This document shows, piece after piece, positions 35,052-46,799 of a stretch of 64,000 bases of DNA. The stretch comes from Pseudomonas viridiflava. Its GTDB lineage: Bacteria > Pseudomonadota > Gammaproteobacteria > Pseudomonadales > Pseudomonadaceae. A program made the position numbers and the translations under genes. The notes below the pieces were generated by a model. That model was not told where the DNA came from and made no database searches. It was given only the letters and a program-made list of their open reading frames with translations. Position 1 is the first letter of the stretch. Every line of letters starts with the position of its first letter. The stretch is taken from assembly GCF_900590755.1 (NCBI RefSeq), contig NZ_UUOC01000023.1, forward strand, positions 186,001-250,000, in the 5' to 3' direction.

Positions 35052-38015
35052 TTACTCGCTATCAAGATGTAATGGGCTTATCACGCTGCCATCTTTCTCG
35101 GCCTGCCCTAACTGGGCGTCGACGAAATAGACCCGCTGATCCTCAAGCTTGCCTTTGTCGACAAGGTAATCCTTGATGCTGCTGGCCCTATTTTGCCCAA
35201 GCTCACGTAACAACACCTCATTGCCACTCCAGAATTGCAGGATCTCGGCGCGCATTTTGTTGGAGCGCTCTTCTTTGCCCAGATCCGCCCATTGCGCTGG
35301 TGGCTGTTTCTTCAGGCGGGCGCGGTAGATGCCTTCCAGCATGGGGCCTTTTTCGCTGTCCGGTACGTCAACCAGTGCGGCTCTCGCCGGAACCTTGTCG
35401 CCACGACGCTGGAGGATTTTGTAGTAGTTGTATTGGTATTCGCGTTCAAGCCTTTCCTGAGCAATCAGCGGGCCGTCGCTGCTGGCAGCGCTGGTGCCTT
35501 CGATCTCAAGGCGCAGGGCAGGACGCTCCTTGAGCGCCGCTGCGAGTGTGTCCAGGGCTTTTTGCGTGTCCGCACTCAATGTGCTCGCACCCGGGGCAAA
35601 CTTCACGCTGCTGAGGTCCTCAGAGCCTCCACCGCTGACCAGGCCGCCGATGAACTTGAAGGGTGCCGTCGCAGCACGGACCATGAGGTTACGCAGGGTC
35701 TGCCAGACAATCGGCATCACGCTGAATTGCGGGTTGTTCAAATCCCCGGAAACCGGCAGCTCAATGGAGATTTTGCCGTCGCTGTCTTTCAGCAGCGCGA
35801 TGGCCAGTTTGAGCGGGAGGTCCACTGCATCCGGGCTATCAACCTTTTCACCCAGTTGCAGTTGCTCTACCACGACCTTGTTCTCAGCCTTGAGTTGGCC
35901 TTTAGTGATCAGGTAATGCAGATCCAGATTGAGTCGGCCCTTGCGAATCCGGTAGCCCGCAAACTTGCCGGAATACGGTGTCAGGGTGGTCAGTTCGACG
36001 CGCTTGAAGCTGGTAGCGATATCCAGCGCCGCCATTGGGTCGAACGGGTTCAGGCTGCCTTTGATCGTCACCGGCGCATAGCGGTCTACCTTGCCCTCGA
36101 TGTTCACGGTGGCAGGGTTGGACTGGCGGTTATCCAGCGTGCCGATGCGACCATTGAGTTGCTGGACGGCCGTGGCGAAGTTGGGCGTCAGGCTGAAGTC
36201 AGCAAAGTTGGCCGAACCATCGTTGATGTTGACTTCACCGACGCGAATGCCCAGCGGCTTGGTGTTGCTGGCGGTCTTCTCGGCTTTGGTCGCCGGGGTT
36301 TTGTCGGCAGGTTGGGGAATCAGCAGATCATCGACGTTAGTGGTCCGATCCGGGTTGATCATGAAACGTGCATAAGGCTGTTCGAAGTTGACCTTGGCGA
36401 TGGTCAGCGCGTCGCCGTGCTCGTAATTCAAGCCTTCGAGGGTCAGCTTCTGCCACTTGAGGAAATCACGCTGCTTAAGCGTATCCAGAGTGTGTAGCTG
36501 CTCGACCTGGGCCTTGCCATTGACGTTAAAGGCCAACGGCTCGGTGTTTTTCAGGTTCACCGCAAGATCACTGCCGAGCATGCCGCTGCGCAATTCCAGT
36601 CGAATGAACGGGCTGATGTAAGCCTGTGCCACGCGCAAGTCGATGTCTTTAGTAGTGACCTGCAATTTGGCGCTGACCGGGCTCAGGTTGACCTCGCCAG
36701 CAGCGGTGAGCTTGCCTTGTTTGCCCAGGCCGGTGTCGAGTTTCAGCGTGAAGGGCGATTTGTTCAGGCTGTCGAAGTTCTGCACATCAAGATTCAGCGG
36801 ACCCACGTCCAGTTCGACAGGCTCCTTCTGGGCGCGGTCGGCCACATGGATCTGGTAGTCCCGCAGTTGCACATCCTTGACAATGACCTGCCATGGTTTG
36901 GAAGCCGGGGCAGGTTTAGCGGTGGCTTGAGCATCGGCAGGCGTCTGCGGGGCTTTTTCGTCCACGGCGGGCTTTGATTGGGCGGCTGGTTTGGCCGGTT
37001 GGCTGGCGAACAGCTTTTGCCAGTCCAGCTGCCCGTCAGCTTCCCGTGCTGCCCAGGTTTCCAGCTTGTTGCTGCGAACCTTGCCGATAGTGACCAGCTG
37101 CTTGGCCAGGTCGACGGAGGTCTCGGTTACATCAAGGCGTTGCAGGCGGGCGAGGGGGCGACCGTCCGGGGCGTTGATACCAAACGGGGCGATGCTCAGG
37201 GCTGTATTGGTCAGTTTGAATTCGGTTTCTTTGGACAGATTCAGCGAGTAAGCGGTGCTGAAATTCAGAACGCCATCCTGGAGCGCCAGGGGCAGAGCGT
37301 CGCGCACATAGGGCCACCAGACTTTCATTTTGCTGTCGGTAACCTTGAGCGTGCCTTCTGAAGTGATAGGAATCAGGCTGATGCGCCCGACCCAATCGAT
37401 TTGTCCGCCTTCAGGGCCTGCGGCCACTAACGTCATGTCGGCGTTGTCTTCAGGCAACGTGCTGAGGTTTTTCAGCTCGAAATTGAGTTTGTCGTACAGA
37501 AACTCGATCGGCTCGCTGGGGCGCAGGTCCTGGAAGTGGACGTTGCCGTCAGTCAGTTTGATTTCGCCGATACGCAGTGGGAAGGGTTTGCTCGCCGGTG
37601 CGTCCTTGGGCGCAGGCTCGCTGGCTGGCAGCTTAAACAGTTGGGTCAGATTTAGCGTGCCATCTTTGCCGAACAGCAGTTCGGTCTTGGGCTTGATCAG
37701 CTCGACCGCCTGCAAGTGCAGCGCACGAGTCCACAGGCTGTCGATTTGCAGGTTGGCGTAGAGCTTTTCGAAGCCGACCTGCTCTTTGCCCGGAGTGCCG
37801 ATGTTCAGGCCCCAGAGGGTTAGCTCCAGGCTATAAGGATTGAATTCAATGCGCTCCAGCTTTGCCGGGACGGTCGCATAGTTGGCCAGCTGCTGATTGG
37901 CGATGCGCAAACCGACGCCGGGCAAAATCAGGAAGCCCAGTACGCTATAGAGTCCGAAGACGATCAGCAGGGTAACAGCAGCGCGTATCAATCCTTTGGA
38001 CATGTGGGGCGTCAT
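35052..38015 (-). CDS. DUF748 (AsmA-like) envelope protein
   Basis: A 987-residue protein with one N-terminal transmembrane anchor (about residues 8-32; AAVTLLIVFGLYSVLGFLIL). A long repetitive beta-rich periplasmic region follows, with recurring motifs such as LKLTDGNVHFQDLRP and VGEVNINDGSANFADFSL. The last about 150 residues (VKFAPGASTLSADTQKALDT) resemble an OmpA-like periplasmic domain. AsmA/TAM-like proteins of this architecture are linked to envelope lipid transport, but the role of DUF748 members is not established. The DUF2845 gene is directly downstream. An in-frame ATG at 38003 is an alternative start. Confidence 0.85.
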   Translation of the reverse strand: MTPHMSKGLIRAAVTLLIVFGLYSVLGFLILPGVGLRIANQQLANYATVPAKLERIEFNPYSLELTLWGLNIGTPGKEQVGFEKLYANLQIDSLWTRALHLQAVELIKPKTELLFGKDGTLNLTQLFKLPASEPAPKDAPASKPFPLRIGEIKLTDGNVHFQDLRPSEPIEFLYDKLNFELKNLSTLPEDNADMTLVAAGPEGGQIDWVGRISLIPITSEGTLKVTDSKMKVWWPYVRDALPLALQDGVLNFSTAYSLNLSKETEFKLTNTALSIAPFGINAPDGRPLARLQRLDVTETSVDLAKQLVTIGKVRSNKLETWAAREADGQLDWQKLFASQPAKPAAQSKPAVDEKAPQTPADAQATAKPAPASKPWQVIVKDVQLRDYQIHVADRAQKEPVELDVGPLNLDVQNFDSLNKSPFTLKLDTGLGKQGKLTAAGEVNLSPVSAKLQVTTKDIDLRVAQAYISPFIRLELRSGMLGSDLAVNLKNTEPLAFNVNGKAQVEQLHTLDTLKQRDFLKWQKLTLEGLNYEHGDALTIAKVNFEQPYARFMINPDRTTNVDDLLIPQPADKTPATKAEKTASNTKPLGIRVGEVNINDGSANFADFSLTPNFATAVQQLNGRIGTLDNRQSNPATVNIEGKVDRYAPVTIKGSLNPFDPMAALDIATSFKRVELTTLTPYSGKFAGYRIRKGRLNLDLHYLITKGQLKAENKVVVEQLQLGEKVDSPDAVDLPLKLAIALLKDSDGKISIELPVSGDLNNPQFSVMPIVWQTLRNLMVRAATAPFKFIGGLVSGGGSEDLSSVKFAPGASTLSADTQKALDTLAAALKERPALRLEIEGTSAASSDGPLIAQERLEREYQYNYYKILQRRGDKVPARAALVDVPDSEKGPMLEGIYRARLKKQPPAQWADLGKEERSNKMRAEILQFWSGNEVLLRELGQNRASSIKDYLVDKGKLEDQRVYFVDAQLGQAEKDGSVISPLHLDSE

Positions 38016-38125
38016 CTCTTTCTATGTCGGGCTTTTTCTGAGCTCCTTGGAGTATGGCACGCCCATCTGGTTCCTGAGGTGACGCCTTTAAGCTTCGTAG
38101 GAAATATCGACGCGTGCTGTAAGTC

Positions 38126-39142
38126 CTAGAGCTGGAGGATCAGCGTCTTGAGTGGCGGCTGATTATCCATGGACGGGAAGTCCTCGGCCGGCGGCATGAT
38201 TTGCCAGTCGCGAACCGGTCGACCGGTTTTGGTGGCGCAGCGCAGGACCTGTTCGCGCCAGTCATCCATGCTGACTTTCGCCAGGTTGTTGCAGCAGATC
38301 AGCACGCCATTGTCGGCCGTGGTGAGCAGCGCAGGTTTGAGCAGGCTCTGGTAATCGCGTAGCAGGTCGACGGTGCCGAAAGCACTCTTGGCCCATGCAG
38401 GCGGATCAAGCAGGACCAGATCGTACTGGCGCTGATCGAGCTTCACGTAGTCCGGCAGTTTATGGCCACGACGCTGAGCGATGGGCAGCCCGGCCAACTG
38501 ACGGATTGCCGGAAAGTAATCGGACTGAACGAACGTCATGCCGGGCAATTGGGGGTTGAGCGCGCCGTTCTCACGACCCACCGCGAGGTTGCCTTCAGCG
38601 AAGTCCAGATTGCAGACTTCACTCGCGCCGCCTGCTGCCGCACTGAGGCCGACGCCGCAGGTATAGGCGAACAGATTGAGGACGCTTTTGCCTTTACTGT
38701 GCTGCTTGACCCATCCCCGAGTATTGCGCAGGTCGAGAAACAACAGCGGGTCCTGCCCGGCATGTCGGCCGCGAACCCGATAGTTGAGCCCCCATTCGTG
38801 GCCGATCAGGTCTTCAAGCGCAGCTGGTTCGGCTTTGTAGACCGTGTCGTCCCGGTCGATACGCGAATTGCCCTGGGAGCGGTCGTTGTAAACCAGCAGC
38901 AGGTCCAGACCCAGGCGCGTGTTCACGGCGGCGTGCAGCTCCAGCAGAGCATCGCGTTCCAGGCGCGTGTGGAAGCTTTGCACCAGTAATTGCGGGCCGT
39001 AGCGGTCGATGGTCAGGCCGCTGGCGCCTTCCTGGCTGCCATGGAACAGCCGATAGCAATCGGTGCCTTGCTGATGAAGCTCAGCAAGCAGGGATTGGCG
39101 GTTATCGAGGGCGACGCTGAGCGCCTGAATCAAGGTGGACAT
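38126..39142 (-). CDS. Class I SAM-dependent rRNA methyltransferase, RlmI-like
   Basis: A 338-residue methyltransferase similar to the RlmI/RlmK group (23S rRNA m5C/m7G enzymes). The SAM-binding motif is VLNLFAYTCGVGLSAAAGGA (about residues 154-173) and the catalytic motif is DLVLLDPPAWAKS (about 241-253). HQQGTDCYRLFHGSQEGASG-like N-terminal sequence corresponds to the substrate domain in place of a full PUA domain, so it is shorter than RlmI (about 396). The exact target nucleotide cannot be read from sequence. Confidence 0.85.
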   Translation of the reverse strand: MSTLIQALSVALDNRQSLLAELHQQGTDCYRLFHGSQEGASGLTIDRYGPQLLVQSFHTRLERDALLELHAAVNTRLGLDLLLVYNDRSQGNSRIDRDDTVYKAEPAALEDLIGHEWGLNYRVRGRHAGQDPLLFLDLRNTRGWVKQHSKGKSVLNLFAYTCGVGLSAAAGGASEVCNLDFAEGNLAVGRENGALNPQLPGMTFVQSDYFPAIRQLAGLPIAQRRGHKLPDYVKLDQRQYDLVLLDPPAWAKSAFGTVDLLRDYQSLLKPALLTTADNGVLICCNNLAKVSMDDWREQVLRCATKTGRPVRDWQIMPPAEDFPSMDNQPPLKTLILQL

Positions 39143-39195
39143 GCAAAGCGCCTTGGGCTGAATGGGCGCGGCAGTTTATCAGGTAAGCCTGCTTC

Positions 39196-39289
39196 CTGTT
39201 GGAGCGAGGCTTGCCCGCGAATCGGTCACCTCTGACATGCCTGATAGACCGCATTGGTTTCTTCGCGGGCAAGCCTCGCTCCAACAACA
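39196..39289. repeat. Paired REP element, GAGGCTTGCCCGCGA family
   Basis: TGTTGGAGCGAGGCTTGCCC and its complement GGGCAAGCCTCGCTCCAACA, between the methyltransferase start and the thiolase stop. Confidence 0.87.
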
Positions 39290-39304
39290 GGTGGTCGGTC
39301 ACTT

Positions 39305-40483
39305 TTATCTGGCCAACGCCAATGCCACGCCTTGACCACCACCAATGCACAGTGTCGCCAGACCCTTTTTGGCATCACGCTTGATCATTTCATGCAGCAA
39401 GGTCACCAGCACACGGCAGCCCGACGCACCGATAGGGTGGCCCAGAGCGATGGCGCCGCCGTTGACGTTGACCTTGGCCATGTCCCAGCCAAGGTCCTTG
39501 CCTACCGAAAGCGATTGAGCGGCGAAGGCTTCGTTGGCTTCGATCAGGTCCAGTTGCTCAATGGACCAGCCCGCTTTTTCAAGGCAGCGACGAGTAGCGC
39601 TCACCGGACCGATGCCCATGATCGCCGGGTCAACACCGGCATTGGCGTAGGCCGCGATGCGTGCCAGTACCGGCAGCCCTAGTTCTTCAGCCTTGGCCGC
39701 GCTCATCAGGATCACTGCCGCTGCGCCGTCGTTGAGCGAGGAGGCGTTACCCGCTGTAACCGAACCGTCTTTCTTGAAGGCCGGTTTAAGCTTGCCCAGG
39801 GTTTCGGCGGTGGTGCCCGCACGGGGTTGTTCGTCGATGGCGAAGGCGATGGGGTCGCCTTTGCGCTGCGGAATCAGGATCGGAGTGATTTCATCGACGA
39901 AGCGTCCGCTTTCGATGGCCGCAACGGCTTTCTGCTGGGACGATGCGGCAAATGCATCCTGTGCTTCACGGCTGATTTCGTATTTATCGGCAAGGTTTTC
40001 CGCCGTGATGCCCATGTGATAGTCGTTGAATGCATCCCATAGACCGTCGCTGATCATGGTGTCCACCAGCGTGCTGTGGCCCATGCGCAGACCGGTTCGA
40101 GCACCGGGCATCACGTAATTGGACAGGCTCATGTTTTCCTGGCCGCCAGCAATAATCACCTCGGCATCGCCACAGCGAATCGCCTGGGTCGCGAGGTGCA
40201 ACGCTTTGAGGCCGGAGCCGCAGACTTTATTCAGGGTCATCGCCGGGACAGCGAATGGCAGCCCCGCCTTGATCGCCGATTGACGAGCCGGATTCTGCCC
40301 TGCGCCGGCGGTCAGGACCTGGCCCATGATGACTTCATCGACCTGCGCGCCATCCAGCCCCGTTTGCGCCAGCAGCTGGCGGATAACCGCCGCGCCCAGA
40401 TCGACTGCGGATACATTCGCCAGTGAACCCTGGAAACTTCCGACTGCGGTACGGGTGGCGGCAACGATAACGACGTCTTGCAT
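39305..40483 (-). CDS. Thiolase, acetyl-CoA C-acetyltransferase
   Basis: A 392-residue biosynthetic/degradative thiolase (AtoB/PhaA type). The nucleophile is in [11 protein letters not shown] (Cys near residue 88), the His in [14 protein letters not shown] (about 345-358), the second Cys in LCIGGGQG (near 378) and the NEAFAAQ motif near 316. The ATG at 40483 follows GAGG by 9 bases; [15 protein letters not shown] is the normal start. It is monocistronic. An A-rich CAATAATAG just before the ribosome site may be a Hfq/Crc target. Whether it serves ketone-body or amino-acid catabolism is open. Confidence 0.93.
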   Translation of the reverse strand: MQDVVIVAATRTAVGSFQGSLANVSAVDLGAAVIRQLLAQTGLDGAQVDEVIMGQVLTAGAGQNPARQSAIKAGLPFAVPAMTLNKVCGSGLKALHLATQAIRCGDAEVIIAGGQENMSLSNYVMPGARTGLRMGHSTLVDTMISDGLWDAFNDYHMGITAENLADKYEISREAQDAFAASSQQKAVAAIESGRFVDEITPILIPQRKGDPIAFAIDEQPRAGTTAETLGKLKPAFKKDGSVTAGNASSLNDGAAAVILMSAAKAEELGLPVLARIAAYANAGVDPAIMGIGPVSATRRCLEKAGWSIEQLDLIEANEAFAAQSLSVGKDLGWDMAKVNVNGGAIALGHPIGASGCRVLVTLLHEMIKRDAKKGLATLCIGGGQGVALALAR

Positions 40484-40622
40484 GGCGCGGATCCTCACTA
40501 TTATTGGGTTTTACGTCGGGCTAAAAGTAAAAAGGCCCGATTCGTTGTGATCGAAGGAAACACATGTTGGCACATAACCCGCGCCAGCTTCCAACCGAGA
40601 ACTGGCCAGTACTGGTTTGCCC

Positions 40623-41489
40623 TTAGAGCCCCATACGCCGCCGGGCGCGGTGGATCGACCCATTGCGAACGGCCCAGCGCAGCACCGGCGCGCTGCGTTT
40701 GACGCCCGCGCGAATCATTTTGCGATGCAGCGGGGTTTGCTGCAGTTCGAGCATGTCGCAGGCCCACAGCGGCAACAGATCAATACCCGCCTGCATCATC
40801 AGCGAACCCATCGGTTTGGCCATCCAGCTGGGGGCAGGCGCATCCAGCAGGATTCGCAGGACTTCGCGGCTGCGTTGATCGCAGAGCAAGTGCGGACGGA
40901 TATTCTCCAGATACGTGGCGACTTCCACGGACGAGCGGGGCACATTCCTGGCGCCGAGGCGTTCTGCGATGAGTGCGGTTTCTGCGTAATAACTGTCTTG
41001 ATCTGCGCGGGATAAATCGGGGTTCAAGTAGCGCAAATGTGCGGCAAGGAAGTTGCTGACTTCGGCGACATGCACCCAGGTCAGCAAATCCGGATCGCTG
41101 GCGGCATAAGGGCGGCCATCCGGCGCTGTGCCGGTCACCTGAAGGTGAATGGTACGAACCTTGTCGATCAGCCAGTTGGCGTCTTTGGTGGAGCCGAAAG
41201 TGGTTCCGGAGATGAATTGCCCGGTGCGCCGCAACCTGCCCAACATGTCAGTGCGAAAGTTGGAGTGATCCCATACTCCGGCCAAAGCCAAAGGGTTCAA
41301 GGCTTGCAGCATCAAGGCGCTGATGCCGCCGATGAGCATGCTGGGGAAATCGCCATGCACCTGCCAGCAGATAGCATCAGGCCCGAACAGGCCAGGATCG
41401 CCCTTGGGATTTTCCAGATCGAGTTGCCCAAGCGACAGGCCGGTCAGGCTCATGACCTGGGTTTCGATGCGACTGCGGATGAATTCCAT
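40623..41489 (-). CDS. DUF2236 / MpaB-family oxygenase-like protein
   Basis: A 288-residue protein of the DUF2236 (latex-clearing Lcp/MpaB-like) superfamily. The motif GGISALMLQALNPLALAGVW followed by DHSNF (about residues 54-78) and DLLTWVHVAEVSNFLAAH (about 133-150) are typical; the conserved His residues could bind haem as in Lcp oxygenases. In P. protegens and others such proteins are annotated as oxygenase MpaB family, but no substrate is known. It lies between the thiolase and acs, separated from acs by a REP pair. Confidence 0.82.
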   Translation of the reverse strand: MEFIRSRIETQVMSLTGLSLGQLDLENPKGDPGLFGPDAICWQVHGDFPSMLIGGISALMLQALNPLALAGVWDHSNFRTDMLGRLRRTGQFISGTTFGSTKDANWLIDKVRTIHLQVTGTAPDGRPYAASDPDLLTWVHVAEVSNFLAAHLRYLNPDLSRADQDSYYAETALIAERLGARNVPRSSVEVATYLENIRPHLLCDQRSREVLRILLDAPAPSWMAKPMGSLMMQAGIDLLPLWACDMLELQQTPLHRKMIRAGVKRSAPVLRWAVRNGSIHRARRRMGL

Positions 41490-41520
41490 GGGGGCTCTTT
41501 TGAGGACTGCACAGCTATTC

Positions 41521-41597
41521 CCTGTAGGAGCTGCCGAAGGCGGCGAATTGATACACCTGGCACTCCGCCATTCGCAGCCTTCGGCAGCTCCTACAGG
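41521..41597. repeat. Paired REP element, GGAGCTGCCGAAGGCTGCGA family
   Basis: CTGTAGGAGCTGCCGAAGGC and its complement GCCTTCGGCAGCTCCTACAG, spanning 77 bp between acs and the DUF2236 gene. Confidence 0.88.
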
Positions 41598-41628
41598 TCT
41601 GGTTACTCCAGACCATGCCCCGCTTCGC

Positions 41629-43566
<1,938 letters not shown>

Positions 43567-43575
43567 GACCGTTCC

Positions 43576-43583
43576 TTATTCTT
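43576..43583 (-). promoter_or_regulatory. Candidate Hfq/Crc A-rich site in the acs leader
   Basis: On the minus strand CAAGAATAAGGAAC lies 5-18 bases before the acs ATG; AAGAATAA fits the AANAANAA catabolite-activity motif bound by Hfq/Crc, and it overlaps the ribosome site. Confidence 0.5.
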
Positions 43584-43657
43584 GTGGAGACCTTAAAGAA
43601 TAGGAGCTTGTGGGGGAGGGTGGGTTCAATTGGGTAAGTCGGCGCGCGGGAATCCCT

Positions 43658-43733
43658 TTGTAGGAGCTGCCGAAGGCTGCGAACAGCGGAGTGTCAGACT
43701 GATCGCTTTCGCAGCCTTCGGCAGCTCCTACAG
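43658..43733. repeat. Paired REP element, GGAGCTGCCGAAGGCTGCGA family
   Basis: TGTAGGAGCTGCCGAAGGCT and its inverted partner in the spacer upstream of acs and downstream of pgi. Confidence 0.88.
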
Positions 43734-43753
43734 GTGGTGGATTCGAAAATACA

Positions 43754-43786
43754 AAACCCGCTGTCTCTTGCGAGAGCAGCGGGTTT
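43754..43786 (-). terminator. Terminator after pgi
   Basis: AAACCCGCTG (43754-43763) pairs with CAGCGGGTTT (43777-43786), with an inner CTCTTGCGAGAG stem. On the minus strand it is followed by TTTTGTATTTTC. Confidence 0.88.
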
Positions 43787-43804
43787 GGGTGTTACGCAGG
43801 TCGA

Positions 43805-45469
43805 TCAGCCGCGGTGACGACCACGGAAATAATTGATCAAGCCTTGGGTAGATGCATCGTCTGCCGGTTCGTCGGTGCCGCCGGTCAGGCGTTGGTAAAC
43901 GGCTTTACCCATCTCCTTGCCCAATTCCACGCCCCACTGATCGAAGGCGTTGATGCCCCAGATCACGCTCTGCACGAAAACCTTGTGTTCGTACATTGCC
44001 ACCAGCGCGCCGAGGCGACGTGGGCTGATGCGCTCGACCACCAGCGTGTTGCTTGGGCGGTTGCCGGGGATGACCTTGTGCGGCGCAAGGCGCTGCACTT
44101 CTTCCTCGGACAGGCCCTTGTCGCGCAACTCGGCTTCTGCTTCGGCGCGGGTTTTGCCGCTCATCAACGCCTGGCTTTGAGACAGGCAGTTGGCGTACAG
44201 CCACTGATGGTGATCGGAAACCGGGTTGAAACTGACAATCGGCACAATGAAGTCAGCCGGGATGAACTGCGTACCTTGATGCAGCAACTGGTGGTAGGCA
44301 TGCTGGCCGTTGGCACCGACGCCGCCCCAGATCACCGGGCCGGTATCGGTGGTCACCGGAGTGCCGTCCTGGCGCACGCTTTTGCCGTTGGATTCCATAT
44401 CCAGCTGCTGCAAATGCTTAGTGATGTTACGCAGATAGTGGTCGTAAGGCAGGATTGCGTGGCTTTGCGCGCCCCAGAAATTGCCGTACCAGACGCCCAG
44501 CAAACCCAACAGTACCGGCATGTTCTGCTCGAACGGTGCGGTCAGGAAGTGTTGATCCATCGAATACGCGCCGGACAGCAGTTCCTTGAAGTTGGACATG
44601 CCGATGGCCAATGCGATAGGCAAGCCAATAGCCGACCACAGCGAGTAGCGACCGCCGACCCAGTCCCACATCGGGAAGATATTTTCTTCACGGATACCGA
44701 ACGCCACTGCCGCAGCGTTGTTGCTCGATACGGCGATGAAGTGGCGATACAGCTCGGCCTCGGAACCGCCTTGCGCCAGATACCAGCCACGCGCTGCGGT
44801 CGCGTTCTTGAGGGTCTCAAGCGTGCTGAAGGTCTTCGACGAGACGATGAACAGTGTGGTCTCGGCGCGCAGCTTCATGGTCAACTCATGAAACTCGCTG
44901 CCATCAATGTTCGCCAGGTAGTGGCAACGCACGCCTTTCTGCGCGTAGGACAACAGCGCTTCGGAAACCAGCTCAGGGCCGAGGAACGAACCGCCGATGC
45001 CGATATTCACCACATCGGTGATCGGCTTCTCGGTGTAGCCGCGCCACAGACCGTCATGAATGCGCCCTACCAGATCAGTGATCTGGTTCAGCACCTTGTG
45101 CACTTCAGGCATCACGTTGACGCCATTGACCAGCAGCTTGTCACCCACGGGACGACGCAAGGCTGTGTGCAGCGCCGGGCGACCCTCGGAGGAGTTGACC
45201 AGTTCGCCGTCGTATTGCGCCTTGATTGCGTCTTTGAGGCCGACTTCGTTGGCTAGCTTGACCAACAGGTCCCGTGTCTCGGTGTTGATCAGATTCTTCG
45301 AGTAATCGAGAAACAGTCCACAGCTGCTCAGGGTGAATTGGCTGAAACGCTGCGGGTCAGCATTGAAGGCTTCGCGCATGCTGAAATCCTGCATGGCTTC
45401 GCGGTGTTGGTTCAGTGCCTGCCATGCGGGCAGGGCTGTTGCATCTGAAGGGGTGCGGTAGTACGCCAT
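43805..45469 (-). CDS. pgi: Glucose-6-phosphate isomerase Pgi
   Basis: Interconverts glucose-6-phosphate and fructose-6-phosphate; 554 residues. Signatures are [17 protein letters not shown] (about residues 150-166), the SIS-domain [16 protein letters not shown] (about 265-280) and the Pgi signature [24 protein letters not shown] region with catalytic Lys in [18 protein letters not shown]. The ATG at 45469 gives [16 protein letters not shown], matching family starts. It is monocistronic with its own terminator. Pseudomonads use it mainly in gluconeogenic and cyclic Entner-Doudoroff flow. Confidence 0.97.
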   Translation of the reverse strand: MAYYRTPSDATALPAWQALNQHREAMQDFSMREAFNADPQRFSQFTLSSCGLFLDYSKNLINTETRDLLVKLANEVGLKDAIKAQYDGELVNSSEGRPALHTALRRPVGDKLLVNGVNVMPEVHKVLNQITDLVGRIHDGLWRGYTEKPITDVVNIGIGGSFLGPELVSEALLSYAQKGVRCHYLANIDGSEFHELTMKLRAETTLFIVSSKTFSTLETLKNATAARGWYLAQGGSEAELYRHFIAVSSNNAAAVAFGIREENIFPMWDWVGGRYSLWSAIGLPIALAIGMSNFKELLSGAYSMDQHFLTAPFEQNMPVLLGLLGVWYGNFWGAQSHAILPYDHYLRNITKHLQQLDMESNGKSVRQDGTPVTTDTGPVIWGGVGANGQHAYHQLLHQGTQFIPADFIVPIVSFNPVSDHHQWLYANCLSQSQALMSGKTRAEAEAELRDKGLSEEEVQRLAPHKVIPGNRPSNTLVVERISPRRLGALVAMYEHKVFVQSVIWGINAFDQWGVELGKEMGKAVYQRLTGGTDEPADDASTQGLINYFRGRHRG

Positions 45470-45696
45470 CGCTGCGGGTTTCCTTGTACTTGGAACTGGC
45501 TTGAACACTAAAAGCGAGGATATGCAGACTTCAATCGTGGCACCAAGACTAAACATAATGTGCGGCTGTGTCTGCGCCTGGCTTTACCTGGGCTCGGTAC
45601 TATTTCACACACTGCTGTCCGGGCTTTCAATTTGATTGGTATCGATAGGGCATTGCGGGTACGGCGAAGTTCCAACCTGCTCATTATGGACGTTGG

Positions 45697-45771
45697 CTGT
45701 AGGAGCTGCCCAAGGCTGCGAAAGCAGTTTGCCTGACACGCCGCTTTCGCAGCCTGCGGCAGCTCCTACAA
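45697..45771. repeat. Paired REP element, GGAGCTGCC-AAGGCTGCGA family
   Basis: CTGTAGGAGCTGCCCAAGGC and an inverted partner with GCCTGCGGCAGCTCCTACA; slightly diverged from the other copies. Confidence 0.83.
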
Positions 45772-45809
45772 ATATGCGCCATTGATCATTTCCGGGGAAA
45801 CGCATGACC

Positions 45810-45903
45810 CTGTGGGACCGGATTTATCCGGGAAGGCGGCATTTCAGACGACAGATAGGTTGTGCATGTCCCGGCCTCTTCCCGGATGAATCCGGTCCCA
45901 CAG
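45810..45903. repeat. Paired REP element, GGGACCGG family
   Basis: CTGTGGGACCGGATTTATCC and the inverted GGATGAATCCGGTCCCACAG, 39 bp after a REP pair of the other family. Confidence 0.85.
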
Positions 45904-45941
45904 GTTCCGTGTTTCCCGTGGATTTCGTGGATTTCGTGGAT

Positions 45942-46799
45942 TTAATGATGGTCGCGATTCAAATGCAGGTTGTCGATCAACCGGGTTTTGCCCAGGAACA
46001 CAGCCGCCAGGATCACCAGGTCGTTGTCTAGCGCGGTAGCAGGGCGCAGGCTGGTGGCTTCGCGCACTTCCAGGTAATCCGGGCGCAGGCCGACGGCTTG
46101 CAACTCGGTCTTGCCCGCTTCCAGCAAGGTGCTGAAGTCTTTGTCGCCACTGTCTATTGCGCGGCCGATATGCTGGATAACCCGGTAAAGCTCAGGCGCA
46201 ATCGCCCGCTGCTCGGCGCTGAGGTAGCCATTGCGCGAAGACAGCGCCAGGCCGTCTTCGGCGCGCACGGTGGGCTCGCCAATGATCTGGATCGGCATGT
46301 TCAGGTCGCGAACCAGCGCGCGGATTACCGCCAGTTGCTGAAAGTCTTTCTCGCCGAATACCGCCAGGTCAGGCTGGACCATGTTGAACAGCTTGCTGAC
46401 CACGGTGGACACACCATCAAAATGCCCAGGACGACTGGCGCCGCACAAGCCTTCGGAAATCACTGGCACGCTGACCGTGGTCTGATCGGCCATGCCGTGT
46501 GGGTACATTTCTTCGACATTGGGCGTGAACAACAGATGGCAGCCCGCTTCGAGCAGACGTTCCTGATCGGCTGCCAAGGTGCGCGGGTAGGTCGCCAGGT
46601 CTTCGTTAGGGCCGAACTGCATCGGGTTGACGAAGATCGTCGCCACCACGAAATCGGCCCGTTGCGCCGCCTTGGTGACGAGTGCGGCGTGGCCGCTGTG
46701 CAGATTGCCCATGGTCGGAACCAGACCGATACGCTTGCCTTCACTGCGGGCGCGCGCGACTGCTGCGCGAAGCTCGCGCACGGTTTTTACTGTGTTCAT
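45942..46799 (-). CDS. panC: Pantothenate synthetase PanC
   Basis: ATP-dependent ligase joining pantoate and beta-alanine, 285 residues. The nucleotidyltransferase signature is [14 protein letters not shown] (about residues 28-41, with HxGH). [11 protein letters not shown] (about 149-159) binds pantoate/ATP, and LSSRNGYLS (about 187-195) holds the KMSKS-like Ser-Arg. Its start overlaps the panB stop by 4 bases, so the two are coupled. No panD is adjacent. Confidence 0.98.
   Translation of the reverse strand: MNTVKTVRELRAAVARARSEGKRIGLVPTMGNLHSGHAALVTKAAQRADFVVATIFVNPMQFGPNEDLATYPRTLAADQERLLEAGCHLLFTPNVEEMYPHGMADQTTVSVPVISEGLCGASRPGHFDGVSTVVSKLFNMVQPDLAVFGEKDFQQLAVIRALVRDLNMPIQIIGEPTVRAEDGLALSSRNGYLSAEQRAIAPELYRVIQHIGRAIDSGDKDFSTLLEAGKTELQAVGLRPDYLEVREATSLRPATALDNDLVILAAVFLGKTRLIDNLHLNRDHH

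Larger units (their letters stand above)
45470..45941. other. Repeat-filled pgi-panC spacer; no panD
   Basis: This 472-base region holds two REP pairs of different families (45697-45771 and 45810-45903) and a short tandem repeat GTGGATTTC (45917-45943). No aspartate decarboxylase gene is found here, although panD sits between pgi and panC in P. aeruginosa. Confidence 0.7.

Noticed and set aside
40565..40582. TGGCACATAACCCGC resembling a sigma-54 promoter on the plus strand
   Set aside because: The -12 element reads CCGC rather than TTGC, and it points into the 3' end of a minus-strand gene with no plus-strand gene downstream.
45917..45943. Tandem GTGGATTTC repeat as a minisatellite
   Set aside because: Fewer than three full copies; too short to carry weight beyond a note.
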